Source: Alistipes sp. (GTDB lineage Bacteria > Bacteroidota > Bacteroidia > Bacteroidales > Rikenellaceae). Taken from it: DNA of 27,784 nucleotides. The stretch is from assembly GCA_017532885.1 (NCBI GenBank), contig JAFXIS010000003.1:1-27784 (forward strand), written 5' to 3'. The notes beneath the pieces are model-generated. The model was not told the origin of the DNA. It did not search any database and saw nothing but the letters and a program-made list of their open reading frames with translations. A program made the translations under genes and the position numbers. Below, in pieces: positions 7,820-16,705 of the stretch (positions are counted from its first letter, which is position 1; every line of letters begins with the position of its first letter).

Positions 7820-7891
7820 AAATAAAAAATATTTTAGTTAAACATTAAGGTATTCTGTATTTTACACTCATCTACTTAAAGTATCGCTTCA

Positions 7892-8644
7892 CTATACGGA
7901 TTCCGCCTTGGAGTAACACACATCACTCAAAAACAGCCCCTCAGCAGGAGCCCCTGCCGACGAGAGCGAAAGGTCACGCGCTACCACGATGCGTTCAAAA
8001 TCCTCAACCGTAAGGCGACCTCGACCCACATCAACCAAAGTACCAACGATAGCTCGCACCATGTTTCTAAGGAAACGGTCGGCACGAATCTTAAATACCA
8101 ATACATCACTATCATCCGCATCGCGATGCCACTCAGCTGCCATTATGCGACAAATATTGGTCTTATTGTTGGAACCTAATTTTGCAAACGATGTAAAGTC
8201 GTCATAACGCAATAAAACAGCAGCGGCCTGATTCATCCGTTCCATATCGAGCGGAACATAATATTGCCATGCCGAATACCGCCTAAAGGGATTCTTGCGC
8301 TGCGAGATAAAATAGGTATATTCGCGCTCCACAGCATCATATCGGGCATGCTTTTGTGCATCGACTTCATAGACCCTCGCAACGGCAATATCTGCGGGTA
8401 ATATCAAATTTAACTTATATGCCAACTGCTTGCAATCCACATCATTATCGGCGTCGAAATGCGCTACATAATACGATGCATTTACACCCGTATCGGTGCG
8501 CCCTGCACCTACAACCTCGCAAGGCGTACGCAATAGGGTAGTCAGGGCCTGCTCCAGGGTCTGTTGCACACTCGGAGCCTCCCTCTGCCTCTGCCACCCG
8601 CAATAGGCTTTACCATCGTATGAAAGTTCTATAAAATAACGCAT
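7892..8644 (-). CDS. truA: tRNA pseudouridine synthase A
   Basis: TruA converts uridines 38-40 in the anticodon stem of tRNAs to pseudouridine. The catalytic aspartate is D51 in GAGRTDTGVNA. Other family motifs are LSYDGKAYCGWQRQ at the N-terminus, RYDAVEREYTYFI, DFTSFAKLGSNNKTNICRI and the C-terminal FLRNMVRAIVGTLVDVGRGRL. At 250 residues it is full length. The ATG is at 8644, preceded by a -7-like box at 8662-8669. It acts in the cytoplasm, and the PLDc_N-like gene lies directly downstream. Confidence 0.96.
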   Translation of the reverse strand: MRYFIELSYDGKAYCGWQRQREAPSVQQTLEQALTTLLRTPCEVVGAGRTDTGVNASYYVAHFDADNDVDCKQLAYKLNLILPADIAVARVYEVDAQKHARYDAVEREYTYFISQRKNPFRRYSAWQYYVPLDMERMNQAAAVLLRYDDFTSFAKLGSNNKTNICRIMAAEWHRDADDSDVLVFKIRADRFLRNMVRAIVGTLVDVGRGRLTVEDFERIVVARDLSLSSAGAPAEGLFLSDVCYSKAESV

Positions 8645-8661
8645 AAACGATTTTTCCTAAA

Positions 8662-8669
8662 CAAATATA
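8662..8669 (-). promoter_or_regulatory. Candidate -7 box of truA
   Basis: On the minus strand this reads TATATTTG, matching TAnnTTTG, 17 bases before the truA ATG. I find no TTTG at the proper distance upstream, so the call rests on one element. Confidence 0.4.
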
Positions 8670-8707
8670 GGCACATTTTCAAAATAAAAAAAATATTGAC
8701 CTTCAAA

Positions 8708-8739
8708 TTTGCTTTAATGCCACCCCTTATTTATCTTTG
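8708..8739 (+). promoter_or_regulatory. Promoter of the M60-like lipoprotein gene
   Basis: TTTG at 8708-8711 and TATCTTTG at 8732-8739 are separated by 20 bp. This is a full match to the Bacteroidota sigma consensus TTTG-N19-21-TAnnTTTG. The box ends 33 bases before the ATG at 8773. Confidence 0.72.
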
Positions 8740-8772
8740 TAATGATATTAACCTAAGCAACACCTTATTATT

Positions 8773-10890
8773 ATGAAACGACTTATTTATTTACTTTCAA
8801 TTGCCTTGTGGTTATCATTAAGCGGATGCGCCAAAGATGTTGTTGGAAAGATTTCAATTCCAATGGACAACAATACTCTTCCTGCCGAGGGCGGCGAAGG
8901 ATACTTTATGTTCAACTCAACACACTCATGGGAAGCCTCATGTGACAAAGAATGGGTTAAGCTTAACGAAACTATCGGAAAGGCGGGTAGTAATAAAATT
9001 AATTATACCATTGCACCAAACCTCGAAAAATCTGCACGCCAAGCTATAATCACCGTAACAAACTCAGCAGCAGCAAAAGAAGGGAAGTACACTATCACGC
9101 AAGAAGCATTTGTTCCCCAAATTACCATAGCACCACAAGAGGTGGAGTTCGGCGTCATTGGTGGCAGTAAATTTATTACTATCGAGGCAAATTTTCAATA
9201 CTCCATTCAAAATGATTACGAGTGGTTGAGTTACACAACATCCGAAGGAGGCATTCAGCTTATAGCCGAGCCATCATTCGAAACTGAAACCCGCACAGCC
9301 GAGATATTTGTGGTAAACTCGAAATACGAGGTATCGGAGTCTGTTTCGGTATCACAAGAGGAGTTTAAGCCCATGCTCGAAATTAACAATCACGACTTGA
9401 CGATAGGCGCAAATGCCGGCACTCACACTGTAAAGGTTTATAGCAACATTTCATACGACATCCATTGCGACGCAGATTGGCTCGAGTGCATAGCTATTGA
9501 TGGCGCAATACAAATCACTGTGCAGGCTTCGACGCTTAACACAGAGAGGGAAACCACCATTGTTCTCTCGAACGACACATACAACATCTCGGAAGAGATG
9601 GTATTAACCCAAGAAGCAGGAGTCGTGCTACCGGTCGAACTGTCAAACAGCGATTTTGAGCAGGGTCTGCAAGGTTGGAGCATCAAGAAATACCACAATG
9701 GCACAAAGACCAAAGTGGAGGTTGTTGATGGCGCAGGTATCAATGGCAGCAAAGCCGTAAAAATCTCACAAGCAGCGGCAGATCTAAAATGTAGCGTTGC
9801 CGTTGAGCGAAAACTCACAGGTTTAGACCCCGATCAGATGTATCGTTTAGTAGCACAAGTCCGTTATGAGAATGTAGCCGAAGGTTGTGGCGCTGTAATG
9901 TTCAGCCCTAACACCGACCAATATTGGAACGCTTCGGAGTATACATATGGTACAAACACAACATACAAAAAAGTCTTCGTAGATTTCCTTGCCGATGCCT
10001 CTGGTAACGCCACAATAAGCCTTGCGTTAGGTTTCTGGCAGGGTGGACTTGCAAACGGCGGTCGCTCTACGGGTGTAGCTTACTACGACGATGTAGAGGT
10101 TATCAAAGTAACAGCGAATGAGCTCTATATGCGCGAGAGTGAACATATGTGTATTTATTGGGATCCGACCAAGGTTAAATGCGCCGACCACTTTATCGAT
10201 ACATGGCTTGCAAATATAGACAAGATGTATGAATCTTATAAAGAGTTGGTGGGCATCACGCCTCAAAACGGCAGACAATTCAAAATGCTCTCAACGCCAG
10301 GCATGTATCGTGGATATGTAGCCTTGGCCGGTTATCCCATTCTTATTGGAGTATCGCACATACCAAGTATTATTTCGGAGATTTCAACACATCAAACCAT
10401 GAATTTCGGTATGATGCACGAGATAGGCCATGTCTTCAACCTCGGGCAGACTAACTGGAATTGGAATGACGAAATGTTTGCCAACTTCCGCATGCAGTAC
10501 GCTCTGGAAATGAACAATTTGGGCGTTTATGTCAAAGGTGCATTAGATAGTAGCACAAAAGTCTATACAGGTCGTGAAATTTTGAACATGTACAAGCAGG
10601 ATTACGACAAAACTCTCCCGAAGGGTAAGCTTAACGACAATGCAATACATTATCTCTTGGCACGCCTTGCAGGTGATGAGTTTATTGGCTGGGAGCCATT
10701 CAAGAAGACCTTCCGCGAGGTTAGGTCAAACTCTTGTCCTTACAGCAATAAATACGACAAATTCACTTATTTTGTAAACATCCTCTCAAAGCACGCATCT
10801 ACAGTCCATGGCAAGGAGATAGATTTGCTCAATGACAAGAGTTGTTTCTCGGATGCCGATATTGCTGCAATTAAAGCACAATTGCAATAA
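8773..10890 (+). CDS. BACON-domain lipoprotein with M60-like zinc peptidase
   Basis: The N-terminus is a lipoprotein signal ending LSLSGC, with C19 as the lipidated cysteine. Three BACON-like beta domains follow at about residues 28-112, 113-198 and 200-282. Each ends with a strand of the ITQEAF / VSQEEF / LTQEAG type. A jelly-roll domain at about 287-447 starts with SNSDFEQGLQGW and resembles carbohydrate-binding modules of the CBM4/9 type. The last part, from about residue 450, contains MMHEIGHVF, with zinc ligands H549 and H553, and a downstream glutamate in WNDEMFANF (E567). This fits the HExxH...E pattern of M60/enhancin-like peptidases, several of which cut mucin-type glycoproteins. The protein is probably anchored on the outer membrane. 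It is monocistronic, with its own promoter and terminator. The domain order is confident; the substrate is an inference. Confidence 0.85.
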   Translation: MKRLIYLLSIALWLSLSGCAKDVVGKISIPMDNNTLPAEGGEGYFMFNSTHSWEASCDKEWVKLNETIGKAGSNKINYTIAPNLEKSARQAIITVTNSAAAKEGKYTITQEAFVPQITIAPQEVEFGVIGGSKFITIEANFQYSIQNDYEWLSYTTSEGGIQLIAEPSFETETRTAEIFVVNSKYEVSESVSVSQEEFKPMLEINNHDLTIGANAGTHTVKVYSNISYDIHCDADWLECIAIDGAIQITVQASTLNTERETTIVLSNDTYNISEEMVLTQEAGVVLPVELSNSDFEQGLQGWSIKKYHNGTKTKVEVVDGAGINGSKAVKISQAAADLKCSVAVERKLTGLDPDQMYRLVAQVRYENVAEGCGAVMFSPNTDQYWNASEYTYGTNTTYKKVFVDFLADASGNATISLALGFWQGGLANGGRSTGVAYYDDVEVIKVTANELYMRESEHMCIYWDPTKVKCADHFIDTWLANIDKMYESYKELVGITPQNGRQFKMLSTPGMYRGYVALAGYPILIGVSHIPSIISEISTHQTMNFGMMHEIGHVFNLGQTNWNWNDEMFANFRMQYALEMNNLGVYVKGALDSSTKVYTGREILNMYKQDYDKTLPKGKLNDNAIHYLLARLAGDEFIGWEPFKKTFREVRSNSCPYSNKYDKFTYFVNILSKHASTVHGKEIDLLNDKSCFSDADIAAIKAQLQ

Positions 10891-10908
10891 AAACAACATT
10901 TAACATCT

Positions 10909-10941
10909 TACCCGCAACCGTAAATGGTGGCGGGTATTTTT
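10909..10941 (+). terminator. Terminator of the M60-like gene
   Basis: TACCCGC (10909-10915) pairs with GCGGGTA (10930-10936). An inner ACC/GGT pair follows across one mismatch, with a 6-base loop (gtaaat). The stem is followed by TTTTTATT. It lies 18 bases after the stop. Confidence 0.85.
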
Positions 10942-10957
10942 ATTCTTATACATTCGT

Positions 10958-10988
10958 TTTGTATCGGTATTATTTTTTTGTATCTTTG
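10958..10988 (+). promoter_or_regulatory. Promoter of the dapB operon
   Basis: TTTG at 10958-10961 and TATCTTTG at 10981-10988 are 19 bp apart, a full Bacteroidota promoter. Transcription should start near 10995, before the ATG at 11041. An in-frame TTG at 11032 lies within the leader but is not needed as a start. Confidence 0.72.
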
Positions 10989-11005
10989 TCCGATTTATAT
11001 TAACC

Positions 11006-11022
11006 CGTCTACAAAGTAGACG
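11006..11022 (+). promoter_or_regulatory. Palindrome in the dapB leader
   Basis: CGTCTAC-aaa-GTAGACG is a perfect 7-bp inverted repeat with a 3-base loop. It lies between the predicted transcription start (about 10995) and the dapB ATG at 11041. It could be an operator or a short 5'-end stem-loop in the mRNA. It is not followed by a T-run, so it is not a terminator. Confidence 0.5.
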
Positions 11023-11040
11023 ATAAAAAGTTTGAGAACC

Positions 11041-11751
11041 ATGAAAGTTGCAATAATAGGATACGGCAAGATGGGGCGTGAGATAGAGAAGATATTGCTC
11101 CAGCGAGGTCACGAGGTGGCACTCATTATCGACCAAGATAACACAGCCGACCTCAACGCCGAAAACCTCAAGGCAATAGATGTTGCCATCGAGTTTACAA
11201 CGCCCTCAACCGCATACAACAACATTCGCACCTGCTTGGAGTGTGGCACAGCCATTGTGTCGGGCACTACGGGCTGGACCGACCGTCTAAAGGAGTTGCA
11301 GGAGCTATGCAAGGAGAAGGGTGGGGCAATGTTCTACGCCTCGAACTACTCGATAGGTGTAAACCTTATGTTCCGCCTAAACAGAGAGTTGGCACGCATG
11401 ATGAATGCTTTTAACGGATACAATGTCGCAATGACCGAGACCCACCATACCGAGAAGAAGGACTCCCCAAGTGGTACTGCTGTTACATTGGCTGAGGATA
11501 TTATTGCGCGTCTTGACCGCAAAACGGGATGGGTAAATGAGCCAACGGAAGAGGAGAATCTCATAGGTATCGAATCGTTCCGCATAGGCATGACCCCGGG
11601 CGACCATACCGTAACATACACCTCGGAGGACGACACATTGGAGATTCGCCACTCGATAAAGAATCGTCGCACGCTGGCTCAAGGAGCTGTTATCGCTGCC
11701 GAATTCCTCTGCGGTAAGCATGGAGTATTTACAATGGAGGACCTTTTTTAA
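11041..11751 (+). CDS. dapB: 4-Hydroxy-tetrahydrodipicolinate reductase
   Basis: DapB reduces hydroxy-tetrahydrodipicolinate with NAD(P)H in the diaminopimelate branch of lysine and peptidoglycan synthesis. The 236-residue product begins MKVAIIGYGKMG, with the dinucleotide-binding glycines, and continues with VAIEFTTPS and SGTTGW. The catalytic HH pair lies in TETHHTEKKDSPSGTA, which also holds the substrate-binding lysine and SGT motif. ATG at 11041 is preferred over an upstream TTG, because the Rossmann strand starts directly after it. It is the first gene of an apparent operon with lepB and a YigZ-type gene. Confidence 0.96.
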   Translation: MKVAIIGYGKMGREIEKILLQRGHEVALIIDQDNTADLNAENLKAIDVAIEFTTPSTAYNNIRTCLECGTAIVSGTTGWTDRLKELQELCKEKGGAMFYASNYSIGVNLMFRLNRELARMMNAFNGYNVAMTETHHTEKKDSPSGTAVTLAEDIIARLDRKTGWVNEPTEEENLIGIESFRIGMTPGDHTVTYTSEDDTLEIRHSIKNRRTLAQGAVIAAEFLCGKHGVFTMEDLF

Positions 11752-11779
11752 GAGCAAACTAATTCAAAATTGAGAGTTG

Positions 11780-13126
11780 ATGAATAGAATAAAAAATATA
11801 CTTAAAAATCGTTGGGTAGGCTTCGCTCTTGCCACAACGCTCTATCTGTTGTGGTTTGTCGTATGGTTGGGCAATGCATGGTTTTTGTTGGGAGTACCCA
11901 TTATTTACGACCTCTATATTTCACGCCTGTTTTATCGCTATGTATGGAGCAAAAATGAGCGTCTGTGCGAGATAAGCTCCTTATATCGAAACATCTACGA
12001 GTGGGTAAACGCCATAGTTTTCGCTACGGTCGTGGCATCGCTTATTCATATCTTCTTTTTCCAGATGTATGTCATTCCATCATCATCTATGGAGAAATCT
12101 TTGCTGGTAGGCGACTACCTCTATGTGAGTAAACTGACTTATGGTCCCAAGATGCCAAACACGCCCATTTCGTTCCCATTCGTGCATCACACAATGCCTT
12201 TCTCACAGACAAAGAAATCCTTCTCGGAGGCTATAAAGCTACCATATCATCGCCTGAAGGGCTTACGCCAAATCGAGCGCAACGATGTGGTTGTATTTAA
12301 CTTCCCTGCCGGAGATACCGTTTTGCTTGAGAATCAGGCAGTAACTTATTACGATATTGTGCGCGATTATGAGCGCCAATATGGCAAGGAGCGCGGTCGC
12401 AAAGCTTTGAACGAACACTACACCGTAATTGCTCGCCCGGTAGATAAGCGCGAGAACTACATTAAGCGCTGCGTTGCTATGGCCGGCGACACATTGCAGA
12501 TTATCGATGCCCAGCTATTCATTAACGGCATGCCGTCCGATGCAATACCATTTGCGCAGCAGTGTTACACAGTGCGCACCTCGTCACCACTATCGGCATA
12601 TGCTCTTCAAAAGCTCGGCATAACAGAGCTATCTTCGGGAGGCAACAACTACTTCATGCCTCTCACCGCCCAAATGATTGAGGAGCTGGAGAAGATGCCC
12701 AATGTTATAAGCATCACTCCTTACCGAGCTATGGAGCAAGCCTTCCCTCATAGCGACAAATACGCATGGACGGCGGATAATTTCGGACCACTATGGATAC
12801 CTCAAAAGGGTGTTACAATAGCTCTTACAATAGACAACCTACCGCTTTATGAGCGCATTATCGATGTCTACGAGGATAACGACCTTAAAGTTGAGGGCGA
12901 TAAAATCTTCATTAACGGCGAAGAGGCAACCTCTTACACCTTTAAGATGAACTACTACTGGATGATGGGCGACAATCGTCACAACTCGGCAGATTCGCGC
13001 TATTGGGGATTTGTACCCGAGGACCATATCGTCGGTAAAGCATCGTTCATCTGGTTGTCATTGGACAACGAAAAATCCTTCCCGCAGAATATCCGCTGGG
13101 GCAGATTGTTTAACAAAGTAAAATAG
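11780..13126 (+). CDS. lepB: Signal peptidase I
   Basis: LepB removes signal peptides from exported proteins at the outer face of the inner membrane. Two hydrophobic regions, about residues 10-45 and 76-96, precede the catalytic serine in VIPSSSMEKSLLVGD (S103 from the ATG at 11780). The catalytic lysine is in ENYIKRCVAMAGD. The C-terminal box MMGDNRHNSADSRYWGFV is typical. A segment of more than 100 residues between the catalytic lysine and the last box makes this a 448-residue protein, as in other Bacteroidota, against about 320 in E. coli. The ATG is used rather than an in-frame TTG three bases upstream. It lies 28 bases after dapB. The intervening bases contain one AATTCAAAATT repeat unit. 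Confidence 0.95.
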   Translation: MNRIKNILKNRWVGFALATTLYLLWFVVWLGNAWFLLGVPIIYDLYISRLFYRYVWSKNERLCEISSLYRNIYEWVNAIVFATVVASLIHIFFFQMYVIPSSSMEKSLLVGDYLYVSKLTYGPKMPNTPISFPFVHHTMPFSQTKKSFSEAIKLPYHRLKGLRQIERNDVVVFNFPAGDTVLLENQAVTYYDIVRDYERQYGKERGRKALNEHYTVIARPVDKRENYIKRCVAMAGDTLQIIDAQLFINGMPSDAIPFAQQCYTVRTSSPLSAYALQKLGITELSSGGNNYFMPLTAQMIEELEKMPNVISITPYRAMEQAFPHSDKYAWTADNFGPLWIPQKGVTIALTIDNLPLYERIIDVYEDNDLKVEGDKIFINGEEATSYTFKMNYYWMMGDNRHNSADSRYWGFVPEDHIVGKASFIWLSLDNEKSFPQNIRWGRLFNKVK

Positions 13127-13135
13127 AGATTTATC

Positions 13136-13762
13136 GTGGAGAACTCCAATCAAAACATACGAGATAGCTACCTTACAATCGAGGGTAATGCCGAGGCTAT
13201 CTTCAAGGAGAAGAGCAGTAAATTCCTCTGCTACGCCTTCCATGTGGAGAGCGAGGAGGAGATTACAGCTTGCTTGGAGCCTCTGCGCAAACAATACTAC
13301 GATGCTACACATCACTGCTATGCTTGGCGTTTGGGGCCTTTTGGTGAAAAGTTTCGCGCCAATGACGATGGCGAGCCATCAAGCACCGCAGGTAAGCCTA
13401 TTTTGGGGCAGTTGCTATCAAACGAGATAACCAACTGTCTGATTGTCGTGGTGCGCTATTTTGGTGGCACAAAATTGGGCGTTCCGGGGCTTATTGCAGC
13501 CTACAAGGAGTCGGCAGCTGCCGTTATCGAGGCGGCGACCATTGTCGAGCGCACAGTCGATACGAGGGCTAAAATCGACTTTTCGTATGTGGCAATGAAC
13601 GATGTTATGCGCATCATAAAGGAGGAGCAACCCAAAATTGAGGAGCAGATTTTCGATAACCTCTGTTCGATGACTATCTCGGTGCGTAACTCACGAGCCG
13701 AGCAGGTGCTGGGACGACTGCGAAAGGTGGAAGGGGCAACACTGGAGGTGATAGAAGAGTAA
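13136..13762 (+). CDS. YigZ/IMPACT family protein
   Basis: The product has 208 residues. The N-terminal UPF0029/IMPACT domain (about 20-125) holds the motifs KSSKFLCYAF, HHCYAWRLG, NDDGEPSSTAGKPIL and VVVRYFGGTKLGVPGLI. A C-terminal DUF1949-type ferredoxin-like domain follows. Eukaryotic IMPACT modulates translation control; the role of bacterial YigZ is not well established. The start is GTG at 13136, 9 bases after the lepB stop; no ATG fits the conserved N-terminus. It closes the dapB-lepB operon and is cytoplasmic. Confidence 0.92.
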   Translation: MENSNQNIRDSYLTIEGNAEAIFKEKSSKFLCYAFHVESEEEITACLEPLRKQYYDATHHCYAWRLGPFGEKFRANDDGEPSSTAGKPILGQLLSNEITNCLIVVVRYFGGTKLGVPGLIAAYKESAAAVIEAATIVERTVDTRAKIDFSYVAMNDVMRIIKEEQPKIEEQIFDNLCSMTISVRNSRAEQVLGRLRKVEGATLEVIEE

Positions 13763-13766
13763 GGAG

Positions 13767-13843
13767 AATTCAAAATTCAAAATTCAAAATTGATTTTTTG
13801 CGTAGTCGCTAAACTCACTAAATTCCCTAAACTCATTAAACCA
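13767..13843. repeat. (AATTCAAA)n array followed by 9-bp CTAAAYTC units
   Basis: An (AATTCAAA)n array runs from 13767 to 13791. Four tandem 9-bp units follow at 13808-13843: GCTAAACTC, ACTAAATTC, CCTAAACTC and ATTAAACCA. The pair lies in the 149-base gap before uvrA. The same two repeat types occur together at 26548-26628, and 9-bp units also lie at 301-318. Confidence 0.75.
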
Positions 13844-13911
13844 CTATCGCCACAAAACAAAAACCTCGCCTATTGCCCGGTAAAGTGGCACAGAGTTAAA
13901 ATAGAAAAGCA

Positions 13912-16701
13912 ATGTCAAACGACAAGACCATACATATCAAGGGTGCGAGGGTTCACAATCTTAAAAATGTGAGCCTCGATATTCCACACAATACTCTAAC
14001 GGTCATCACAGGCCTTTCAGGGTCGGGAAAATCGACTCTTGCCTTTGACACAATCTTCGCCGAAGGACAACGCCGCTATGTGGAGAGTCTTTCGGCATAT
14101 GCGCGTCAATTCTTGGGTCGCATCACAAAACCCGATGTAGATTTAATTTCGGGTATAGCCCCTGCCATTGCCATCGAGCAGAAGGTAAACACGCGCAACC
14201 CACGCTCAACGGTGGGCACCACGACCGAGATATACGATTACCTAAAACTGCTATACGCCCGCATAGGTCACACTTTTTCGCCTGTTTCAGGCTGCGAGGT
14301 GCGCTGTCATAGCGTAGATGATGTGGTGGAGCATATCACCACAAACGGCATCGGCAAGAAGGTGATTATAACCGCCCCTATATGCTTGCGCAAGGGACAG
14401 GGTATGATTGATAAGATGTTGCAACTGCTCGGCGATGGTTTTCAGCGTGTATGGGTCGAAAATAGGGCAGTTACGATTGAAGAATTTCTGCCAACTATCA
14501 CTATCGACACCCTCGAAGAGGATGTTGCGATTGTTATCGACCGCCTACGCGGCGCCGATGATGATGAAACGCTTTTGCGCCTGCGTGACTCAGTAGCTCG
14601 AGCTTATAGCTATGGAGGGGATGTGTGCAGTGTCAGAATCGAAGATAAGGAGAGTAAGTTTTCTGCCCGCTTCGAGGCTGACGGCATAGCTTTCGAGCAG
14701 CCCACCGAACACCTATTCAGTTTCAATAACCCCATTGGAGCCTGCCCCGTATGCGAAGGGTATGGTAAGATTGTCGGCATAGACGAAGATTTGGTTATCC
14801 CCGACAAGAGCAAGACCATATACGAAGATGCCATAGCCTGCTGGCGAGGCGCCACAATGAAGAAGTGGAAGGAGCAGCTTGTAAGCAATGCTTACCTGTT
14901 CAACTTCCCGATTCATGAGCCGTATTACAATTTAACAGACGAGCAGAAGTTACTCTTATGGCGTGGAAATGAGTATTTTCACGGATTGAACGCTTTCTTC
15001 GAATATATTGATAGTGAGCGTCGTAAGATACAATTCCGCGTAATGAAGGCGCGTTATACGGGCAAAACCCGCTGCCCGGAGTGCGGTGGTAGCCGCCTTC
15101 GCAAGGAGGCACTCTATGTAAAGGTCGGAGGGAAGAATATCGCCGAATTGGTCACAATGACGGCCGATGAACTTATCCGATTCTTCGACAATTTGCAACT
15201 CGACAATCACGATAGAAAAACCGCCGAGCGAATACTTATCGAAATACGCAATCGCCTGCAATATTTAGCCGATGTAGGGTTAGGTTACCTCACTTTGGAC
15301 CGTCTGTCTTCTACGCTGTCGGGAGGTGAGAGCCAGCGCATCAATCTATCCACATCGCTGGGCAGCAACCTCGTAGGCTCGCTCTATATACTCGATGAGC
15401 CGAGCATAGGTTTGCATCCGCGCGACACACATCGTCTGATAAAAGTCCTCAAACAACTTCGCGACATAGGTAATACGGTTATCGTAGTCGAGCATGAGGA
15501 GGAGGTTATTCGCGCTGCCGACCATATAGTAGATGTAGGCCCTCGCGCAGGTGAGCATGGCGGAGAGATTGTCTTTAATGGCTCGCTGTCAAAGCTTTTG
15601 AAATCTAAAGACAGCCTTACGGCAGATTATCTCTCGGGACATCGCAAGATTGAGCAACCAACCACCTCGAGAGGCTGGAGCAACTCGATTTTGATACGCG
15701 GAGCGAGGGAGAACAACCTCAACAACATAGATGTACGCATCCCGTTGGGTGTAATTACCTGTATTACAGGCGTCAGCGGTAGCGGTAAATCGTCGTTGGC
15801 AAAGGGTATTTTATACCCTGCACTGCGCCGAGTGTTATTCGACACCGGTATAAAGCCGGGCGATTTTGACCGTTTGGAGGGCGATGTTTCGATGCTTCAG
15901 TCGGTTGAAATCGTAGACCAGAATCCTATCGGAAAATCCTCACGCTCGAATCCCGTGACTTACATCAAGGCGTACGACGAGATTCGCAAACTCTTTGCCG
16001 ATGAGCCACACGCCATACATACGGGCCTCACAGCAGCATCATTCTCGTTCAATGTAGCGGGCGGGCGCTGCGAGGAGTGTCAGGGCGAGGGCGTTATTAA
16101 GGTCAGCATGCAGTTTATGGCAGATGTCGAGTTGGTGTGCGATGCCTGCCACGGCAAACGCTTCAAGGATGAGGTTTTGGAGATAAAATATCGTGGTAAG
16201 AACATCCACGATGTGTTGGAGATGAGTGTCGATGACGCCATCAGCTTCTTCAGCGAAGAGAGCAAAAACTCAACCTGCCGACGCATTGTTGAGCGACTAC
16301 AACCCTTGCAGGATGTAGGTTTGGGTTATATCCGCTTGGGGCAATCCTCTTCGACGCTGTCGGGAGGTGAGAGCCAGCGTGTGAAGTTGGCGTCGTTCCT
16401 CGCGAAGGACAGCGCGCAGCGTCAGATTATGTTTATCTTTGACGAGCCAACCACAGGACTTCATTTTCACGATATAAATCGTCTTTTGAAGGCGTTTAAC
16501 GCTCTGATAGCCAATGGACATACCATTGTCATCGTGGAGCATAACATGGATGTTATAAAGTGTGCCGATTGGGTTATCGACCTCGGTCCCGAAGCGGGAG
16601 ATAAGGGTGGCAGGATTGTTTTCGAAGGAACACCTCGCGACTTGGAACAGTGCGAAAATAGCCACACGGGGCACTTCCTAAAACTACATAACAAGCAATA
16701 A
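13912..16701 (+). CDS. uvrA: Excinuclease ABC subunit A
   Basis: UvrA is the damage-recognition ATPase of nucleotide excision repair and works as a dimer with UvrB. There are two ABC ATPase modules. The first Walker A is GLSGSGKST at residues 34-42, followed by RRYVESLSAYARQFLG. The second is GVSGSGKSS near residue 620. Both signature motifs (LSGGESQRI and LSGGESQRV) and Walker B segments (ILDEPSIGLHPRD and FIFDEPTTGLHFHD) are intact. Zinc-binding cysteine pairs are visible at CPVCEGYG, CPECGGSR and in the CEECQGEG...CDACHGKRF module. At 929 residues it is full length. The ATG follows a repeat-rich gap, and the M16 gene starts 4 bases after the stop. Confidence 0.98.
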   Translation: MSNDKTIHIKGARVHNLKNVSLDIPHNTLTVITGLSGSGKSTLAFDTIFAEGQRRYVESLSAYARQFLGRITKPDVDLISGIAPAIAIEQKVNTRNPRSTVGTTTEIYDYLKLLYARIGHTFSPVSGCEVRCHSVDDVVEHITTNGIGKKVIITAPICLRKGQGMIDKMLQLLGDGFQRVWVENRAVTIEEFLPTITIDTLEEDVAIVIDRLRGADDDETLLRLRDSVARAYSYGGDVCSVRIEDKESKFSARFEADGIAFEQPTEHLFSFNNPIGACPVCEGYGKIVGIDEDLVIPDKSKTIYEDAIACWRGATMKKWKEQLVSNAYLFNFPIHEPYYNLTDEQKLLLWRGNEYFHGLNAFFEYIDSERRKIQFRVMKARYTGKTRCPECGGSRLRKEALYVKVGGKNIAELVTMTADELIRFFDNLQLDNHDRKTAERILIEIRNRLQYLADVGLGYLTLDRLSSTLSGGESQRINLSTSLGSNLVGSLYILDEPSIGLHPRDTHRLIKVLKQLRDIGNTVIVVEHEEEVIRAADHIVDVGPRAGEHGGEIVFNGSLSKLLKSKDSLTADYLSGHRKIEQPTTSRGWSNSILIRGARENNLNNIDVRIPLGVITCITGVSGSGKSSLAKGILYPALRRVLFDTGIKPGDFDRLEGDVSMLQSVEIVDQNPIGKSSRSNPVTYIKAYDEIRKLFADEPHAIHTGLTAASFSFNVAGGRCEECQGEGVIKVSMQFMADVELVCDACHGKRFKDEVLEIKYRGKNIHDVLEMSVDDAISFFSEESKNSTCRRIVERLQPLQDVGLGYIRLGQSSSTLSGGESQRVKLASFLAKDSAQRQIMFIFDEPTTGLHFHDINRLLKAFNALIANGHTIVIVEHNMDVIKCADWVIDLGPEAGDKGGRIVFEGTPRDLEQCENSHTGHFLKLHNKQ

Positions 16702-16705
16702 AGAA

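Noticed and set aside
11032..11040. TTG at 11032 as start of dapB
   Set aside because: The Rossmann strand of DapB starts directly at the ATG at 11041, so three additional residues are not needed.
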